Source of the DNA: Heliocidaris erythrogramma
Lineage: Eukaryota; Echinodermata; Echinoidea; Camarodonta; Echinometridae
Assembly (NCBI GenBank): GCA_025617745.1
Contig: CM046864.1
Location: 27,962,199 to 28,026,198, forward strand
DNA length: 64,000 nt
Direction: 5' to 3'
A model generated the notes under the pieces. The model searched no databases. It was not told where the DNA came from and saw nothing but the letters and a program-made list of their open reading frames with translations. Numbering within the stretch: the stretch's first letter is position 1; each line of letters opens with the position of its first letter. Positions 45,991-58,090 of the stretch are shown piece after piece. Both the position numbers and the translations under genes were made by a program.

Positions 45991-47319
45991 AAGCCGGTCA
46001 TTATATACCTTTTCCGAGGTTTCCCAAAATAACATCACAGTCGTCAAACCTGCTTTGAATGATGATCTGGTGAACAATTAATGTTGTCTGTTGCGATATA
46101 AAAGGACGTATTCTTTTCAATAAAAACGAGCTTTTCACTACATCTTGCTTAAGCCTATCTGCCTGTTTGCTCCAGTCAATTCATCTATTAACATGATTAA
46201 TACTCCAATGTATTTCATGTTTGTTAGGGTATCAAATTCAGAGAATGATTAAGAAGAAGTTCCGCGGAAGGAGGGGGGGGGGGGGGGGGGGGATAGTTCG
46301 GTAATGTGTTCCAAATTAAGTTAACATTCTTTTACGGTTCCTTTTCGGCTAAAAAGAAGTCTATGATGATGTAGGCCTAAGTAGGATGTAAAATACCAAG
46401 CAAAATATAAAAGCGCCGTTAATGGTATAAACAATAGGGATAGACGGGTTTCCCTGTTTAGGGTATAAAAATCTGCCCCTACTTCAATTTGCTTTTTTAT
46501 TTAGCAAGTGATTTACGCGGAAAATGTATAGGTCTCAATGAGACCCCCCCCCCCCCCCCCCGGGTGCGGTCGTCGCGATCGATTTGGATTGATTCAGGTG
46601 CCCATAAACTTTTCTGCTTCTTATTTGTGAAAATTCGGCTCCAGGGAGTCCGATTTATGTAAGCATGCCACTTTCAACAGTTTTTTTTTGCTTTTTTTTT
46701 GCTTGTTTGTTTGTTTGCTTGTTTTTTTTTGGTTTTTTTGTTGTTTTGTTTTGTTTTTTTGTTTTTTGTTTTTTGTTTTTTTTTTGGGGGGGGGACTGTT
46801 TCTTAGTTGAACTTAATTCTTTCTGTGCTACAATTTCTTTTATGTGGGGGTTAATGTTCGATGAGACAGGGTGAAGGGGAAGAACATGTAACTGTTAAAT
46901 GTAAAACAAAATACATTTTTTTTTTAAAAGAGGGATTTCTGCCACTTCATATTTTAGGACTCTTTATTTCAATTTCATTTATTTTTACTTTTTACTTATA
47001 TTATGGAAGCATATACTAGGGTAAACTTCGTTTTGCGACAGCCTCCCGAAATGAAAACAATATGTAGGGTTAGGGTTGGGGTTAGGGTTTACAGTTCAGG
47101 TTTAGGGTTTCAGGTTTACGTAACTGCACACATGGATGGCTGTCGCATAAGTTATTCATATTATTAACTAAAATTTACATGAATGGGGAAAATGGCTTTC
47201 ATACCGTTTGAGAAATGTTATTGAATATCGCCTCAGATATATTATTCATTCCCTTATGCCAGACTAAACCGATCTGTAGACATCATTCGGGGGAGGGGAA
47301 GTGTAGGAGATCACGTCAC
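45991..47319. other. Noncoding with homopolymers and a telomere-like run
   Basis: It has G runs at about 46273-46292, C runs at about 46544-46561 and T-rich sequence at 46680-46790. At about 47066-47110, GGGTTAGGGTTGGGGTTAGG-type sequence resembles a short degenerate telomeric array. No gene is seen. Confidence 0.4.
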
Positions 47320-47322
47320 TTA

Positions 47323-48975
47323 AGCCCCTTTCACAATTGGCGCCTCACTCGTGCGATAAAAAAAAAATCGAAAATATTTTTTCCATCCTGTTGTAGAAGT
47401 GTTGTCGTTGAGTCGCAAGAAATATATAAAATCGTACGAGAGGTGAACGACCACTGCACCAGGATACAACAGTCGTGAGACCTAATCGTGCGATTTTTTC
47501 ATGTTTCCGGGTGCTAGAGTCGTACAACGGCTACAACGGTTGAACGATGATGCGACCAAGTCGCACGACATATGCGTTTTGTCGCACCATATGTCGCGCG
47601 ACCTAGCGACCCGTTGTACGACTACTACAACCGATCGTACAAGGTTACGACCCGTTGTGCGACACATCGCACCACCTGTCGCGCGAGGTGTCGGCCTATA
47701 AATACGACCCGCGATGCGACTTGCTTCATTACAACCGCTGATGCCTGACGAGACGCTGCTACAGTGAACAAGATCTAGATACAAGCATCCAGATACAACC
47801 AAATACAAGCATCGCCATGGCCCCAAAGAAATCAAGGAGAAAGAGGACAAATCAGCATGATGAGGAGGAAGGGCCCCAGCCTATGCTCGTGGCCAAGGTG
47901 AAAGCTGCTGCTTCTGCCATAGCTGCTGATGAGCGTGATGATTGTTGTGAAGCCCAGCCCGAGGATGATGAAATACTGCAGGAAGGGGGCCAAGATCCAC
48001 CAGCCGCCGCCAGTGATGAGAGCAGCGTGATAGATGGCCATGCTACCTGCGGTATCACCAAAGCCATGGAGCAGGAGCTGGCCGAGTTTTTCGCTGACAA
48101 TGAGTTCATCTACGACAAGAGCAAGGTGGACTTCAAAAACTCAAAGAAGAAGGAGCGCAAGTACATGGAGATTGCAGAAAAGCTGGGAGGCACCGGTGAG
48201 TAGTAGATGAAAAAAAAATGCACATTCCGATTTATTGTTCATGGAACGTTTCTGGTGGCATCCTCATGTAGTTCAGGAAGTCACCCTGTCATTCTCTCTG
48301 CAACTCCATCATCAAAGTATCATACTGTCCAAACAGCACACGTCTCTCAACCCAGGGCTTGACCCATCACACTCTTCTTTGCCTTGCATGTCTTTGACGT
48401 CTACGGATGAGTAAGGTCAGCAACATTACATGTCTGTCTTCAACGTTTTGGATTTGCCTTCTCAGATTCAGCAAAGGCAAGAGCCTCCCAGGAGCTATTG
48501 GTCGAGCAGCAGCCATGTTTACCTCATGGATGGTCCAGATGTTGCCTCATGGATGGTCCAGACTTTTGGGATGAAAGTTCAGGAATTCTCGAGCTTATAT
48601 TGGGGATGAAAAAATCGTACAACGTTGCAAAGGGGGCAAGACAGGTCTTCCAACAGTCTTAGGGTGGTACAACGGACTCGTACGACAGGACGAATCATCG
48701 TACGACATGAAAATACTCGTGCAACACTCGTTCGGGGTCTTACGAGTGCGTGCAAAGTCGCACAACACTCGTACTGCCTGTCGTGCAATTATTTTTTATC
48801 GCGGCAGTCGCTCAAAATATCGGAGCAGCACGGTTTTTTCCGACCGAGATGCGACCATTTTGTCGCATCTGGATCGTACAATAAATGGTACAACGGCTAC
48901 AACGAGTCTTACAACGGTAAAAATTTCGAGTCGCAAGCCGTTGTAGTCGGTTTGGCAACAATTGTGAAAGGGGCT
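47323..48975 (+). mobile_element. PIF/Harbinger-type element, 1653 bp, no transposase
   Basis: The termini AGCCCCTTTCACAATTG and AATTGTGAAAGGGGCT are flanked by TTA on both sides (47320-47322 and 48976-48978), the TWA duplication used by PIF/Harbinger elements. Subterminal regions (about 47470-47720 and 48600-48950) are crowded with TCGTACAAC, TCGCACGAC and related words in both orientations, likely binding sites. It carries one ORF (47817) and no DDE nuclease ORF, so it needs a helper in trans. Confidence 0.75.
47817..48206 (+). CDS. MADF/Myb-like ORF of the Harbinger element (first exon)
   Basis: The ATG lies in GCCATGG. The protein starts with a basic PKKSRRKRTNQ signal, has an Ala/Asp/Glu-rich middle and ends in ELAEFFADNEFIYDKSKVDF, then KKKERKYMEIAEKLGG. 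That end matches the first helices of a MADF domain (start of a Myb/SANT-like fold). The frame meets a strong donor ACCG|GTGAGT, where an in-frame TAG follows, so the last part of the MADF domain should lie in a second exon that I cannot find. Harbinger elements typically encode a Myb-like DNA-binding protein besides the nuclease; this ORF is the likely counterpart. Confidence 0.65.
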
Positions 48976-49021
48976 TTAGGAATATCGGTTGCCACGGTGC
49001 ACAGTGGGCCAGAATCGCTCC

Positions 49022-49310
49022 AAGTTGCGCCAGAATTCATATTCATTGAGTTTTACTTAAAATTTAAACTTATATGATGGGTCTACGTGGGTATTCAGAC
49101 CCGTAGAATCTAATGAAAATATTGCCAAATACCTATGACGTCATTAAAATACCGATTTCTGATTGGCTGCCAAGTTCCAATGGAAAATAACCCATTTCTC
49201 GCATAACACTGATTTTCATACTTTTATATAAAAAAGTAAAAACGGTGTTAACTTAAAGCTCAGGCATATGGTCCTGAAAAGTTACTTAAACGGGGGGGGG
49301 GGGGGGGGGG
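49022..49310 (-). repeat. Dispersed repeat, inverted relative of 41765-42035
   Basis: Both share CAGCCAATCAGAAATCGGTA, TTTTAATGACGTC and TTTTAAGTAAAACTCA and a poly-C/poly-G end. No ORF is present. Confidence 0.55.
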
Positions 49311-49316
49311 GGTTGG

Positions 49317-50787
49317 GACAAATATCTGTTTTTCGCCATACCTCCAAAATTCGCTTAGGGGGGGGGGGTATGGTTATTTTCAGTTTCCCTCTATTCATTC
49401 TCTGACAAGCAAAAACAAACAAACAAAGTTTTCGTCTTAAAAGGGGGAGGGCACAATAAAAAAGGGTGGGGCACAATGCATATTTTTCCTCCGAAGAAAG
49501 GGGGCACGGGCCGGATTTGCCCTCCCCCTAAAATCGCCACTGCTGGAAAATATTTGTAATATTGAGAAATTCGCAATGTATTGTAATGTATGCTGTCATT
49601 ACTTGAAATTAAAATTCATATACTGATAAAATTTTGATGGTTAGTTAACACAAAAAGAATTATTAAATGAAGTTTTAAAATAATGAAATATCGCCTGTAT
49701 ATATCAATTTCCATGTAGCCTTAATAATTTTGCGAAAGAGAAACGTACCTGTATTACTAAGAAGTAATTCTGTAGGTACTATCGAGGTATCAAAATCATA
49801 AGACTAACTGATAAAGTCCATGTATACTTGAAGTCCTTTTGCCCTATTGTTTATACTGTCAGTGTGAATTATTTCGAAAAGCCTTCGCCTTGAAATATTC
49901 ACTGAAGCCATTGTGAATTACTCAGAATGATAGGTCTTTAAACAAAAAGATAGAGAACATTTTGAGAGCTTGGTTTTGGTGTTGGAAAATTATGATACAA
50001 ATCATAATTTCTCAAAGCCCTATAATTTATTACCTCGTTTACTTCTTATGGGACAAATATCTGTTTTTCGCCATACCTCCAAAATTCGCTTAGGGGGGGG
50101 GGGGGGGTATGGTTATTTTCAGTTTCCCTCTATTCATTCTCTGACAAGCAAAAACAAACAAACAAAGTTTTCGTCTTAAAAGGGGGAGGGCACAATAAAA
50201 AAGGGTGGGGCACAATGCATATTTTTCCTCCGAAGAAAGGGGGCACGGGCCGGATTTGCCCCTCCCCCTAAAATCGCCACTGCTGGAAAATATTTGTAAT
50301 ATTGAGAAATTCGCAATGTATTGTAATGTATGCTGTCATTACTTGAAATTAAAATTCATATACTGATAAAATTTTGATGGTTAGTTAACAGAAAAAGAAT
50401 TATTAAATGAAGTTTTAAAATAATGAAATATCGCCTGTATATATCAATTTCCATGTAGCCTTAATAATTTTGCGAAAGAGAAACGTACCTGTATTACTAA
50501 GAAGTAATTCTGTAGGTACTATCGAGGTATCAAAATCATAAGACTAACTGATAAAGTCCATGTATACTTGAAGTCCTTTTGCCCTATTGTTTATACTGTC
50601 AGTGTGAATTATTTCGAAAAGCCTTCGCCTTGAAATATTCACTGAAGCCATTGTGAATTACTCAGAATGATAGGTCTTTAAACAAAAAGATAGAGAACAT
50701 TTTGAGAGCTTGGTTTTGGTGTTGGAAAATTATGATACAAATCATAATTTCTCAAAGCCCTATAATTTATTACCTCGTTTACTTCTT
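49317..50787. repeat. Direct tandem duplication, ~740-bp period
   Basis: ACAAATATCTGTTTTTCGCC occurs near 49319 and 50054, and the copies are nearly identical except for the length of a G run. No coding sequence is recognised. Confidence 0.75.
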
Positions 50788-52257
50788 ATCAGTGTTAATC
50801 ATGTTTATGGGACTCCTTGCCGGGTAAAAAAGTCATGCGCGCCCCCACGCGGCGGCCGTATGATAACAGATAATCCTTCAGCGGCTGCGCGGTCCAAAAT
50901 AAACATATTTTCGGGGTAATGTGTCAAGGAAAATCGGCTCTATCATAAAAAGGGGCAGAAGGTGGCAGCCAAATCTGGTATCAACTTTAATCTGAAACAT
51001 CGGGAATATGGTGGTAATAAAATTGAATTGGAAATCCGTGGAAATCTAAACGTTTCCTATGGATTTATAAAAAACACAAATAATCAGCCTATTTTCTATG
51101 ATAATGACCCTATTATACTCACGAAGATTGCGTTTCTTTCCATTTTTACCCCATTCACATAATGAAATGGACTCTCAGGAATACGTGAGAGCAATTATAG
51201 ATCGATAACTTAAAAACTACATGTGGAAATTACTTATTTATTTATTAATTAATTTGTAACAATTTGCACTGAAACTCGCAATATGTTGAATTTTGCGGCT
51301 TGGCGTAGGAAATATACACCCTTAATGTACATACCGGATTTTTAATATTTTACTGAAATATTCTTCAAAGTATTGTCAAACAATAAAGACGGTAGTGGTC
51401 AAAGGTGTTATTTATTCTTACTTGATAGACTATATGGCTTCGCGTCAAAATATACGAGATCGATACGAATCAAGATTTTCTGATCAAAATTTATCATCTG
51501 CTAGCAATATGTATCGTCTGCTAGCAATACATGGGGGCTGCCATTTTTTTCATGTGTACAAGAAGATTTTCTTAATCCAAATGCCCAATTGCCTTTTTCA
51601 AAATTAAAAATCCATTTGAGATTAAAAATATAGAATAGATATGTCAATTTATTTTTAAACTGAAGATTTCCTTATATATTTCTGTTGAAAATCGATATTC
51701 GCTTAATAGAAATCTATTTTTTCGATACTGGACGTATGGGACGGAGCAAATTAATTCAAATTTTATGGATGCTTCTTCCCTGAGCATTTATAGCGGCAAT
51801 CTATGCATTCACCTGCTTTCGGATAATGGGACTTGAAAAGTCAGAATGCATGCTGCATAATATTATGTTCTGCTCTGTTTGGCAAACCCAAGAAAATAGA
51901 TTTTTGTTAAGCAAAACCAGACAATTTAAAAGTATCATTATAAAGATTTAATTTTTATAATACATGTAAACACCCACTTTATATTTTTCGTCACATGTGG
52001 GATTTTAGTTAATGAAGAAAATCAATTTAGGTCTTGCATTCAAAATATCTTCCTGACTGGAACATTTCTCAATGGTTCATGTACAACTCCAAATCAGCAA
52101 GAAAATGGCAGCCCCCATGTAAATGAGTAGGAGACGATACCGGGTGTTGGAATATCTTTATTTATACCCTTTTCTGATATCTTATTAGAAAATGATTTAG
52201 GCCAATAAGTAGGAATATACTACACCTTCCAATATAAGTAAATTTGTAATCAGGGGT
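50788..52257. other. No gene recognised
   Basis: A CpG-rich patch (GCGCCCCCACGCGGCGGC) lies at about 50838-50857. The rest is AT-rich. Confidence 0.35.
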
Positions 52258-54001
52258 TAATTCTCCTTTAACATTGGTATCAATTTACAAAGTTCTAGTA
52301 AACCAGTAAGTGAACATGAAATAGTAACATTAGTTGATAACATGAAAAATAATACAAGCGCAGGTATAGATAGTATCGATATAACAGTAGTAAAACGTGT
52401 TATCCATCTGATAAGTGAACCGTTAAGGTAAACGTAATTTGGTCAATAATTATAGACCAATTTCAGTGTTAACCATATTTTATAAAATATTAGAAAAATG
52501 TTTTTACAATAGACTCATAAATTTCATTAAAAGACATAATATTCTCATTAATAATCAATTTGGATTTAGACAGGGACATACCACAGCTACATCAATACTG
52601 GATCTAATCAATAGTATAAACCAAGCCATTAATAATAAAGAATACGCTCTTACCATATTTATTGACCTAAAAAAGGCATTTGATGTCATAAATCATTCAA
52701 TTTTATTACAAAAAATGTATTATTATGGTATTAGGGGTAGACCTTTACAACTTTTATCAAGTTATCTAACTGATCGTAAACAATTAACATTAATTAATGG
52801 AGTTGAATCCAAAGTAAAAATAATTAGTTTTGGAATACCACAAGGATCTATTCTTGGTCCCTTTTTGTTTCTGAATTATATTAATGACTTGCCACACCCA
52901 ACCCAAAATTTGCGTTATATATTATTTGAAAATGATACCAGTGTTTTTGTAAAGGTCCTGATCCTACAATTTTATTTGATTAAGTAAATACCCAATTAAA
53001 TAGAATAAGTAACTGGATGAAATCCAACAAGTTAATTTTAAATATTGATAAAACTAATTATATTATGTTTGGTACTAAAACTACAATTCCTTCTAATTTA
53101 GATTTATACTACAGAAATAAAGAAATAAGTCGAGTGATTAATACTAAATTTCTAGGAGTAATTGTTGATGAAAAATTATCTTGGAACTATCATGTAAATT
53201 ATATATGTAACACTTTAGCTAAAAATATTGGGATTTTGTATAGATTGCAATTCTTGCCACAATCTGTTTTGAAAATGTTGTACCATTCTCTTGTTTCTTC
53301 CCATATAAACTATTGTAATATTGTTCGGGGTTTCACCTCTAATAGAAATATTGAACGAAGTCATAAATTACAGAAACGTGGAATTCGCCTTAGCACACAT
53401 TCCCCGTATCTTTCATCCAGTTTACCTTTATTTAAGAAAATGCAAATCCTACCTATCCACGAATTATTAACTCTAGATACCGCAGTTTTTATGAATAAAC
53501 TATCTAACAACCCTCTCCCTTTGGTTTATAATGACTATTTCACTCTAAATTGTTTCATTCATAATTACTATACTAGGAATGCGCAAAATATCCATCTTCC
53601 TCTAAATCCCACATCGGTAACACAAAATTCAATCTTTTATAATGGCCCAATCCTTTGGAACAGCCTCCCAACTAAATTTAAGAATAGTATGACTGTAAAA
53701 CAATTTAAAATATCTTATAAGCGACATCTTCTTGATTCACAATATTAAATGTACTAGATTATTGTATATGTTCCCTCTCTTTTCTTCTTTCCTTTCTTTA
53801 GTGTTATGAACTTCTGTACACTTGATTTTCTATCATTTCTTATAATTCTGTTTTTAGGTACTCTGTATGAAGGGGTCGTTTTTAACAAGCTTATATTTGT
53901 GCTTTCCATGATCCCGCCACTATTATTTATTATACTGAATTATATTGATTTTCTGTAATATGTTTTTATGGTGGAAATAAATGATTGATTGATTGATTGA
54001 T
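52258..54001 (+). mobile_element. CR1/L2-type LINE, 5'-truncated, RT mutated
   Basis: Start remnants read NTSAGIDSIDITVVKRV. After a deletion of about 30 codons the RT runs VNNYRPISVLTIFYKILEKC, FIDLKKAFDVINHSIL (motif A), FGIPQGSILGPFLF (motif B) and YILFENDTSVF. The catalytic box, normally (Y/F)ADD, is FEND, so one Asp is lost. A frameshift and a stop near 52985 lead to WMKSNKLILNIDKTNYIMFG, TKFLGVIVDEKLSWNYHV and GPILWNSLPTKF. It ends with (TTGA)n at 53980-54000, the usual 3' microsatellite of this clade. Endonuclease is absent. Dead copy. Confidence 0.85.
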
Positions 54002-54114
54002 ATATATGTGTGTATTATACATATTTATATAATAATTTAAGTACACATGTTATAAAAGTAAAATATTATTGAAATAAGAAATCAGTTAAAAATCAGTCAG
54101 GTTTAGAGACATAC

Positions 54115-54307
54115 CGAACTTTTCCAGCACTATTGCAGAATCAATCCTGTGTGGTCCGCACTGAAGTGACTTCCGTTTCAGGCAGTCTTCGAAGCGTTTT
54201 TTCTTCGTGCACTTTCTTTTTGGGCAAGCAAAGCAGACTTCATACTGGATCCGTTTTGCCCACTGCTGACTTAGGTCCTTCAGGGTTCCGGCCACAAAAT
54301 CTATTAC
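54115..54307 (-). CDS. Candidate exon with Cys-rich segment, possibly ROCO/NLR-type
   Basis: The acceptor GCAAAATAG and donor TTCG|GTATGT enclose 193 bp, open from phase 0 to phase 1. The product reads AGTLKDLSQQWAKRIQYEV, CFACPKRKCTKKKRF, EDCLKRKSLQCGPHRI. Its Cys spacing (CFACPxxxC, C, CGPH) suggests a zinc-binding segment such as those near the C-terminus of some ROCO/NLR-like immune proteins; this match is from memory of the pattern only. Neighbouring exons were not found. Confidence 0.45.
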
Positions 54308-54489
54308 CTATTTTGCCACAGAGGCATGTAAAAGCATTAATTGCTAGGCAAGATTAGAAATACAGTGTATATTGTATGCTTTAACAAAAAAAGTGTTCGT
54401 GAAAAGAGAAGAATTTACACTGCAAAAACCAGAGTGTTAAAATTCATACACCAGTGGAGAATCAAAAGAAAACAACACCCTTGGTGTTA

Positions 54490-54935
54490 ATAATCATAAT
54501 AATAATAATACATGTGACTTATATAGCGCACTTTCCATCCTGATTAGATGCTCAATGCGCTCCAGAGCAAATTAATACACAAAGAATGAGAAGTAAAAAT
54601 TATTAACACTGGAAAAATAATGAATGTCTGTCAAAAGGCACTCCGATACAAATATGTTTTTAGGTTGGGCTTGAAGGAAGGCACTGATGTCAAAGTTTTC
54701 AGGTTCTGTGGAAGGGAATTCCACAGAGTTGGCCCCGAATGAGCAAATGCACGATCCCCCCACGATTTCTTTGAAATTGGAACTTGCAAAAGATGAGAAG
54801 TTGAAGATCTCAAGGTTCGTAGAGGTTCGTAGAGGTTGGTATTTATGTATTAAAGCCTTATTATAACTAGGGGACGTTCCATTGACGATGTGGAAAACCA
54901 AAAGAAGAATTTTGAAAGCAATTGAGGCATGTAAC
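54490..54935 (-). pseudogene. Second CR1/L2-like LINE C-terminal fragment
   Basis: Minus frames read IAFKILLLVFHIVNGTSPSY and, one base off, RAFAHSGPTLWNSLPQNLKT then SFKPNLKTYLYRSAF. A 3' UTR with a GCGCACTTTCCATCCTGA-type word ends in (ATT)n at about 54498-54512. It is truncated and frameshifted. Confidence 0.65.
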
Positions 54936-55789
54936 ACTTGATGGTGTTCATTTAACACCATTCAAATTTAAAACATGCGAACACCATAATCTGGTATTAA
55001 TTTATCTCGTGCTGTTTTGTTATTGGTGTTGATTAGGTCGTCACGTGATTTTGTTTTATAATGTTGATTGTTCGAAAAAGTTTAAGAATCCCGTCATGCA
55101 TATCCATGTGTCGGGGATCAGAATGTTGACCTCCTGTCCTGAGATATAATAATAAGGAAATAATTACCGTTGGTGAAAATGATGGGACAAACTATCACTT
55201 CCGAGGCGATTTGGATGTAGCGTATACATTCAGATCGAGGAGGAAGTGATAGTACATCTCATCGCCTGAAATCAAAAGGCGATTATTTGCTTTATATTCC
55301 GCATCTGAAACATTTAACTGGTACGAGAAAGACAATTATTCTCTACTTCTCGAAAAGGACATTTATGATTTAGGCCCGAATAAATTCACAAAATATGTTA
55401 AAACCACTATTAACCCTCATAAACCGTACCCCTACCTGGGTGCGCACAATTGTTTTATCATTTTAAGCGCGCAATTATGCAATGCGCGCTTATTTCAGTA
55501 CGCCTCATAGACAAATTAAAACTTATAGACGGAAAGGTAGCACCCGCGAACTTCCCTCATTTGCATATAAGCTGTACACCTGTAGCGTCACATTCAGGCT
55601 AAGCGTATTCGGCCCTGATTTGGCCACGCCCATTTGGTAACATTTCATTTTCCCGAAGCCCCGATACCAAGAAAATATCGAAAAGTATCGAGAAACTCCT
55701 TATGCATTATTCATTTTTGTTTTGCATACTCGATTTATCAAACTTTGATTGGACCGGACCTTATGAATATGAATGTGATTGAAAAGGGA
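54936..55789. other. No gene recognised
   Basis: The GCGCGCAATTATGCAATGCGCGC-type inverted repeat near 55468-55488 is notable. It otherwise precedes a promoter-like region. Confidence 0.3.
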
Positions 55790-55870
55790 CGATTTGACCT
55801 CTCTTCGTCACTTCCGCTGTGAATTTGACGTCACCCGCACAAAGTAAAAAAAGTTGTGGAAAGTTTAGAG
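55790..55870 (+). promoter_or_regulatory. CRE-bearing promoter-like stretch and non-coding first exon
   Basis: TTTGACGTCACCCGCAC near 55826 contains a CRE-type TGACGTCA-like site, and the stretch ends in a strong donor GAG|GTGAGT after 55870. All frames are short, so if transcribed this is 5' UTR or a non-coding RNA. Confidence 0.3.
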
Positions 55871-56844
55871 GTGAGTACACCTGTATTTATGCTTAATTTT
55901 CGAAAATTAGATTATATTTATAACAAGTTCTGCCATTGTGAGTAATCTGTTTCAATTTCTCTACATTTTGAAGGGATTCTACAGAGCTGTATGTCATGAA
56001 ACAATGTGTAATCTACTCTCGAACTTTCAATTCAATTTTCATCGTCATGAGCTAAATGTTGCAGCTCGATTCCCTTACCACCCTGTCACTCGTGACGGCT
56101 TACCCGGACTTTCGGGCGGGACTATCTAGATACGTTTCGATAGATGATCTATTGATTGATGTCAATGCCAATGGCTGACAGATTTCGTAAACCTCGAAAT
56201 AGATCGAACTTAGTCTGTATTTCGATGATTTGGTTATCTAAGTTAGATGTAGACTCATAGACCCCGTTATATTCTGAAAGACAAAGGGCCCAGGTGAGAC
56301 CCTTTCTAATTAATTGATTCTGTAGCGTAGGCTAGGCTGTTCTTGTCAGGATTTTTTTTTTGAGAATGAAGAGGGGGTTTCATGTTGATACTAGTATTTT
56401 CCAGAGACCAGTCCAGGTCAAGGTTTACTTTGTGTACATGTACAGAGTTTGGTAATGCAGGGTTGTAATTTTAACGTAGTGGTTCTTAGTAAAAGTTAAT
56501 TTGCTTAGGTGTACTAATGTTAGATGAGCTTTGGCCCACTTTTTTCTTCTAAAGTTGAGCCAAGGCCAAAGCCAAGGCTAGCTAGGCAAGCATCTAATGA
56601 TCTAGACCGAACGAGAGAGAAATTTCGGTCTAGGCTAGCATCATGGTGATGAGGTTTTATATTTTTTACATTTCAAGAGAGAGAGAGAGAGAAGGGGGTA
56701 CATAAATTAGTGTTGATTATAGACCAGAATCAAAGGCCTTTTTAAAGAGGTAATAAATCTCCCCTGAGTATTAAATAGCTGGATGGCCTTTGTTTCAGTA
56801 TTGCATTCATTAGTCTCATTCATGTTGACTTTGATTTCCATCAG

Positions 56845-56978
56845 ATAAACATGGCAAGGAACTAACCTGTGGCTGATCTACTTGAAGATCTACTAGGTCT
56901 CCTTACATAACTTAACAACTGTTGGAGGTGCCGGATGAAGTGGAAAGTCCTACTTGATGAGACATGAGAAATAAACAG
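56845..56978 (+). ncRNA. Candidate non-coding second exon
   Basis: The acceptor TTTCCATCAG and a consensus donor CAG|GTAAGT after 56978 enclose 134 bp with stops in all frames. With 55870 this makes a plausible untranslated exon pair. The downstream coding exon was not found. Confidence 0.3.
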
Positions 56979-57715
56979 GTAAGTCTAGACCTTACTGCGG
57001 CAGCCTGAACGCATAGCGTTCGTGGCAGCATCCCTGGGCTAGGGACTAGACCTAACTAGTTAGACCTATACCTATTACAGCTAAAAATTATAGACTAGGT
57101 CTGGTGGTGGTAGTGGATCCAGGATCAGTTAACTGGGGAGGGAGGGGTGGGGGTGATGATGTGTTCACAATAAAGAGTGGCATTTTTAGTTAATATTGTC
57201 CAACCAAAACAACAATTTTTTTTTCTTTTTTCTGAGGAATGGACAATTCATTTGTCATTTTTCCTTTGTCCACCACTGAGATCTGTTTTCAGTGTAATAT
57301 GAAATTAGCTGTTTAGTGTCTTTAAATATCAATTATGATATATTTAAGGGATGTTCAGTGGGATGTCATAAATACAAATTTTAGTCCCCTAAATTATTAC
57401 ATTTAACATTTCATTAATTCCTGCAAACAGAAACAAAACAAAATAAGATGGGTGATTGTATGTTATTGATGATATTATTTTCATTATTATTATCATTATG
57501 ATCATTATTCTTGTTAGTAGTAGTAGTAGTAGTAGTAATATTAGGGCCAAATATGACACTATTGATTACAGTCCATAAATCTATTGTAGTTAGTCTCCTC
57601 TTTGAAAAGATGAAGAGGGTGAGGATGAGTGTTTGTGTGATTTTTTTTCTTAATACAGGGTAATACTTCTCTACCTCATCTCTCTCACGTTATATCAATG
57701 ACATGAACCATATGG
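56979..57715. other. Intron-like AT-rich sequence
   Basis: It has a (TAG)n microsatellite near 57515-57537. Nothing else is seen. Confidence 0.3.
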
Positions 57716-57836
57716 GGATGGGGGTGTGATCGAGGTGCGTATGAGAGAGAGAGAGAGAGAGGGAAGAAAAAAAGATGAGAAAGGTGAAATAGAAGATTTT
57801 ATGATTTTTTTTTATTTATTTATTTATTTATTTATT

Positions 57837-57867
<31 letters not shown>

Positions 57868-58090
57868 TTAGCCAGCCCTCCAAGATTTTTTTCCCCTCCA
57901 AAATGAACCAGGACGTGTGATCGAGGTGTGTGTATGAGAGAGAGAGAGGAGAGAGAGAAAGGGGAGGGAAGAAAAAAGATGAAGAAAGGTGAAAGAAGAT
58001 TTGATGAAAATGGGGGAGGGGAATTTTTTTTAGCTAGCCCTTCGAGAATTGTTTTTCCTCCTCCAAAATTCGGGGGGTGGGGCAAGCAAA
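57716..58090. repeat. Duplicated purine-rich/poly-G module
   Basis: GATCGAGGTG, then a (GA)n run, then GAAAGGTGAAA and a TTAGCCAGCCC or TTAGCTAGCCC stretch occur twice (about 57728 and 57919). G run at about 57847-57867. Confidence 0.5.

Noticed and set aside
48625..49077. 150-codon plus-strand frame in the Harbinger-type element
   Set aside because: It runs through subterminal repeat words and the element end into the flank, so it is not a gene.
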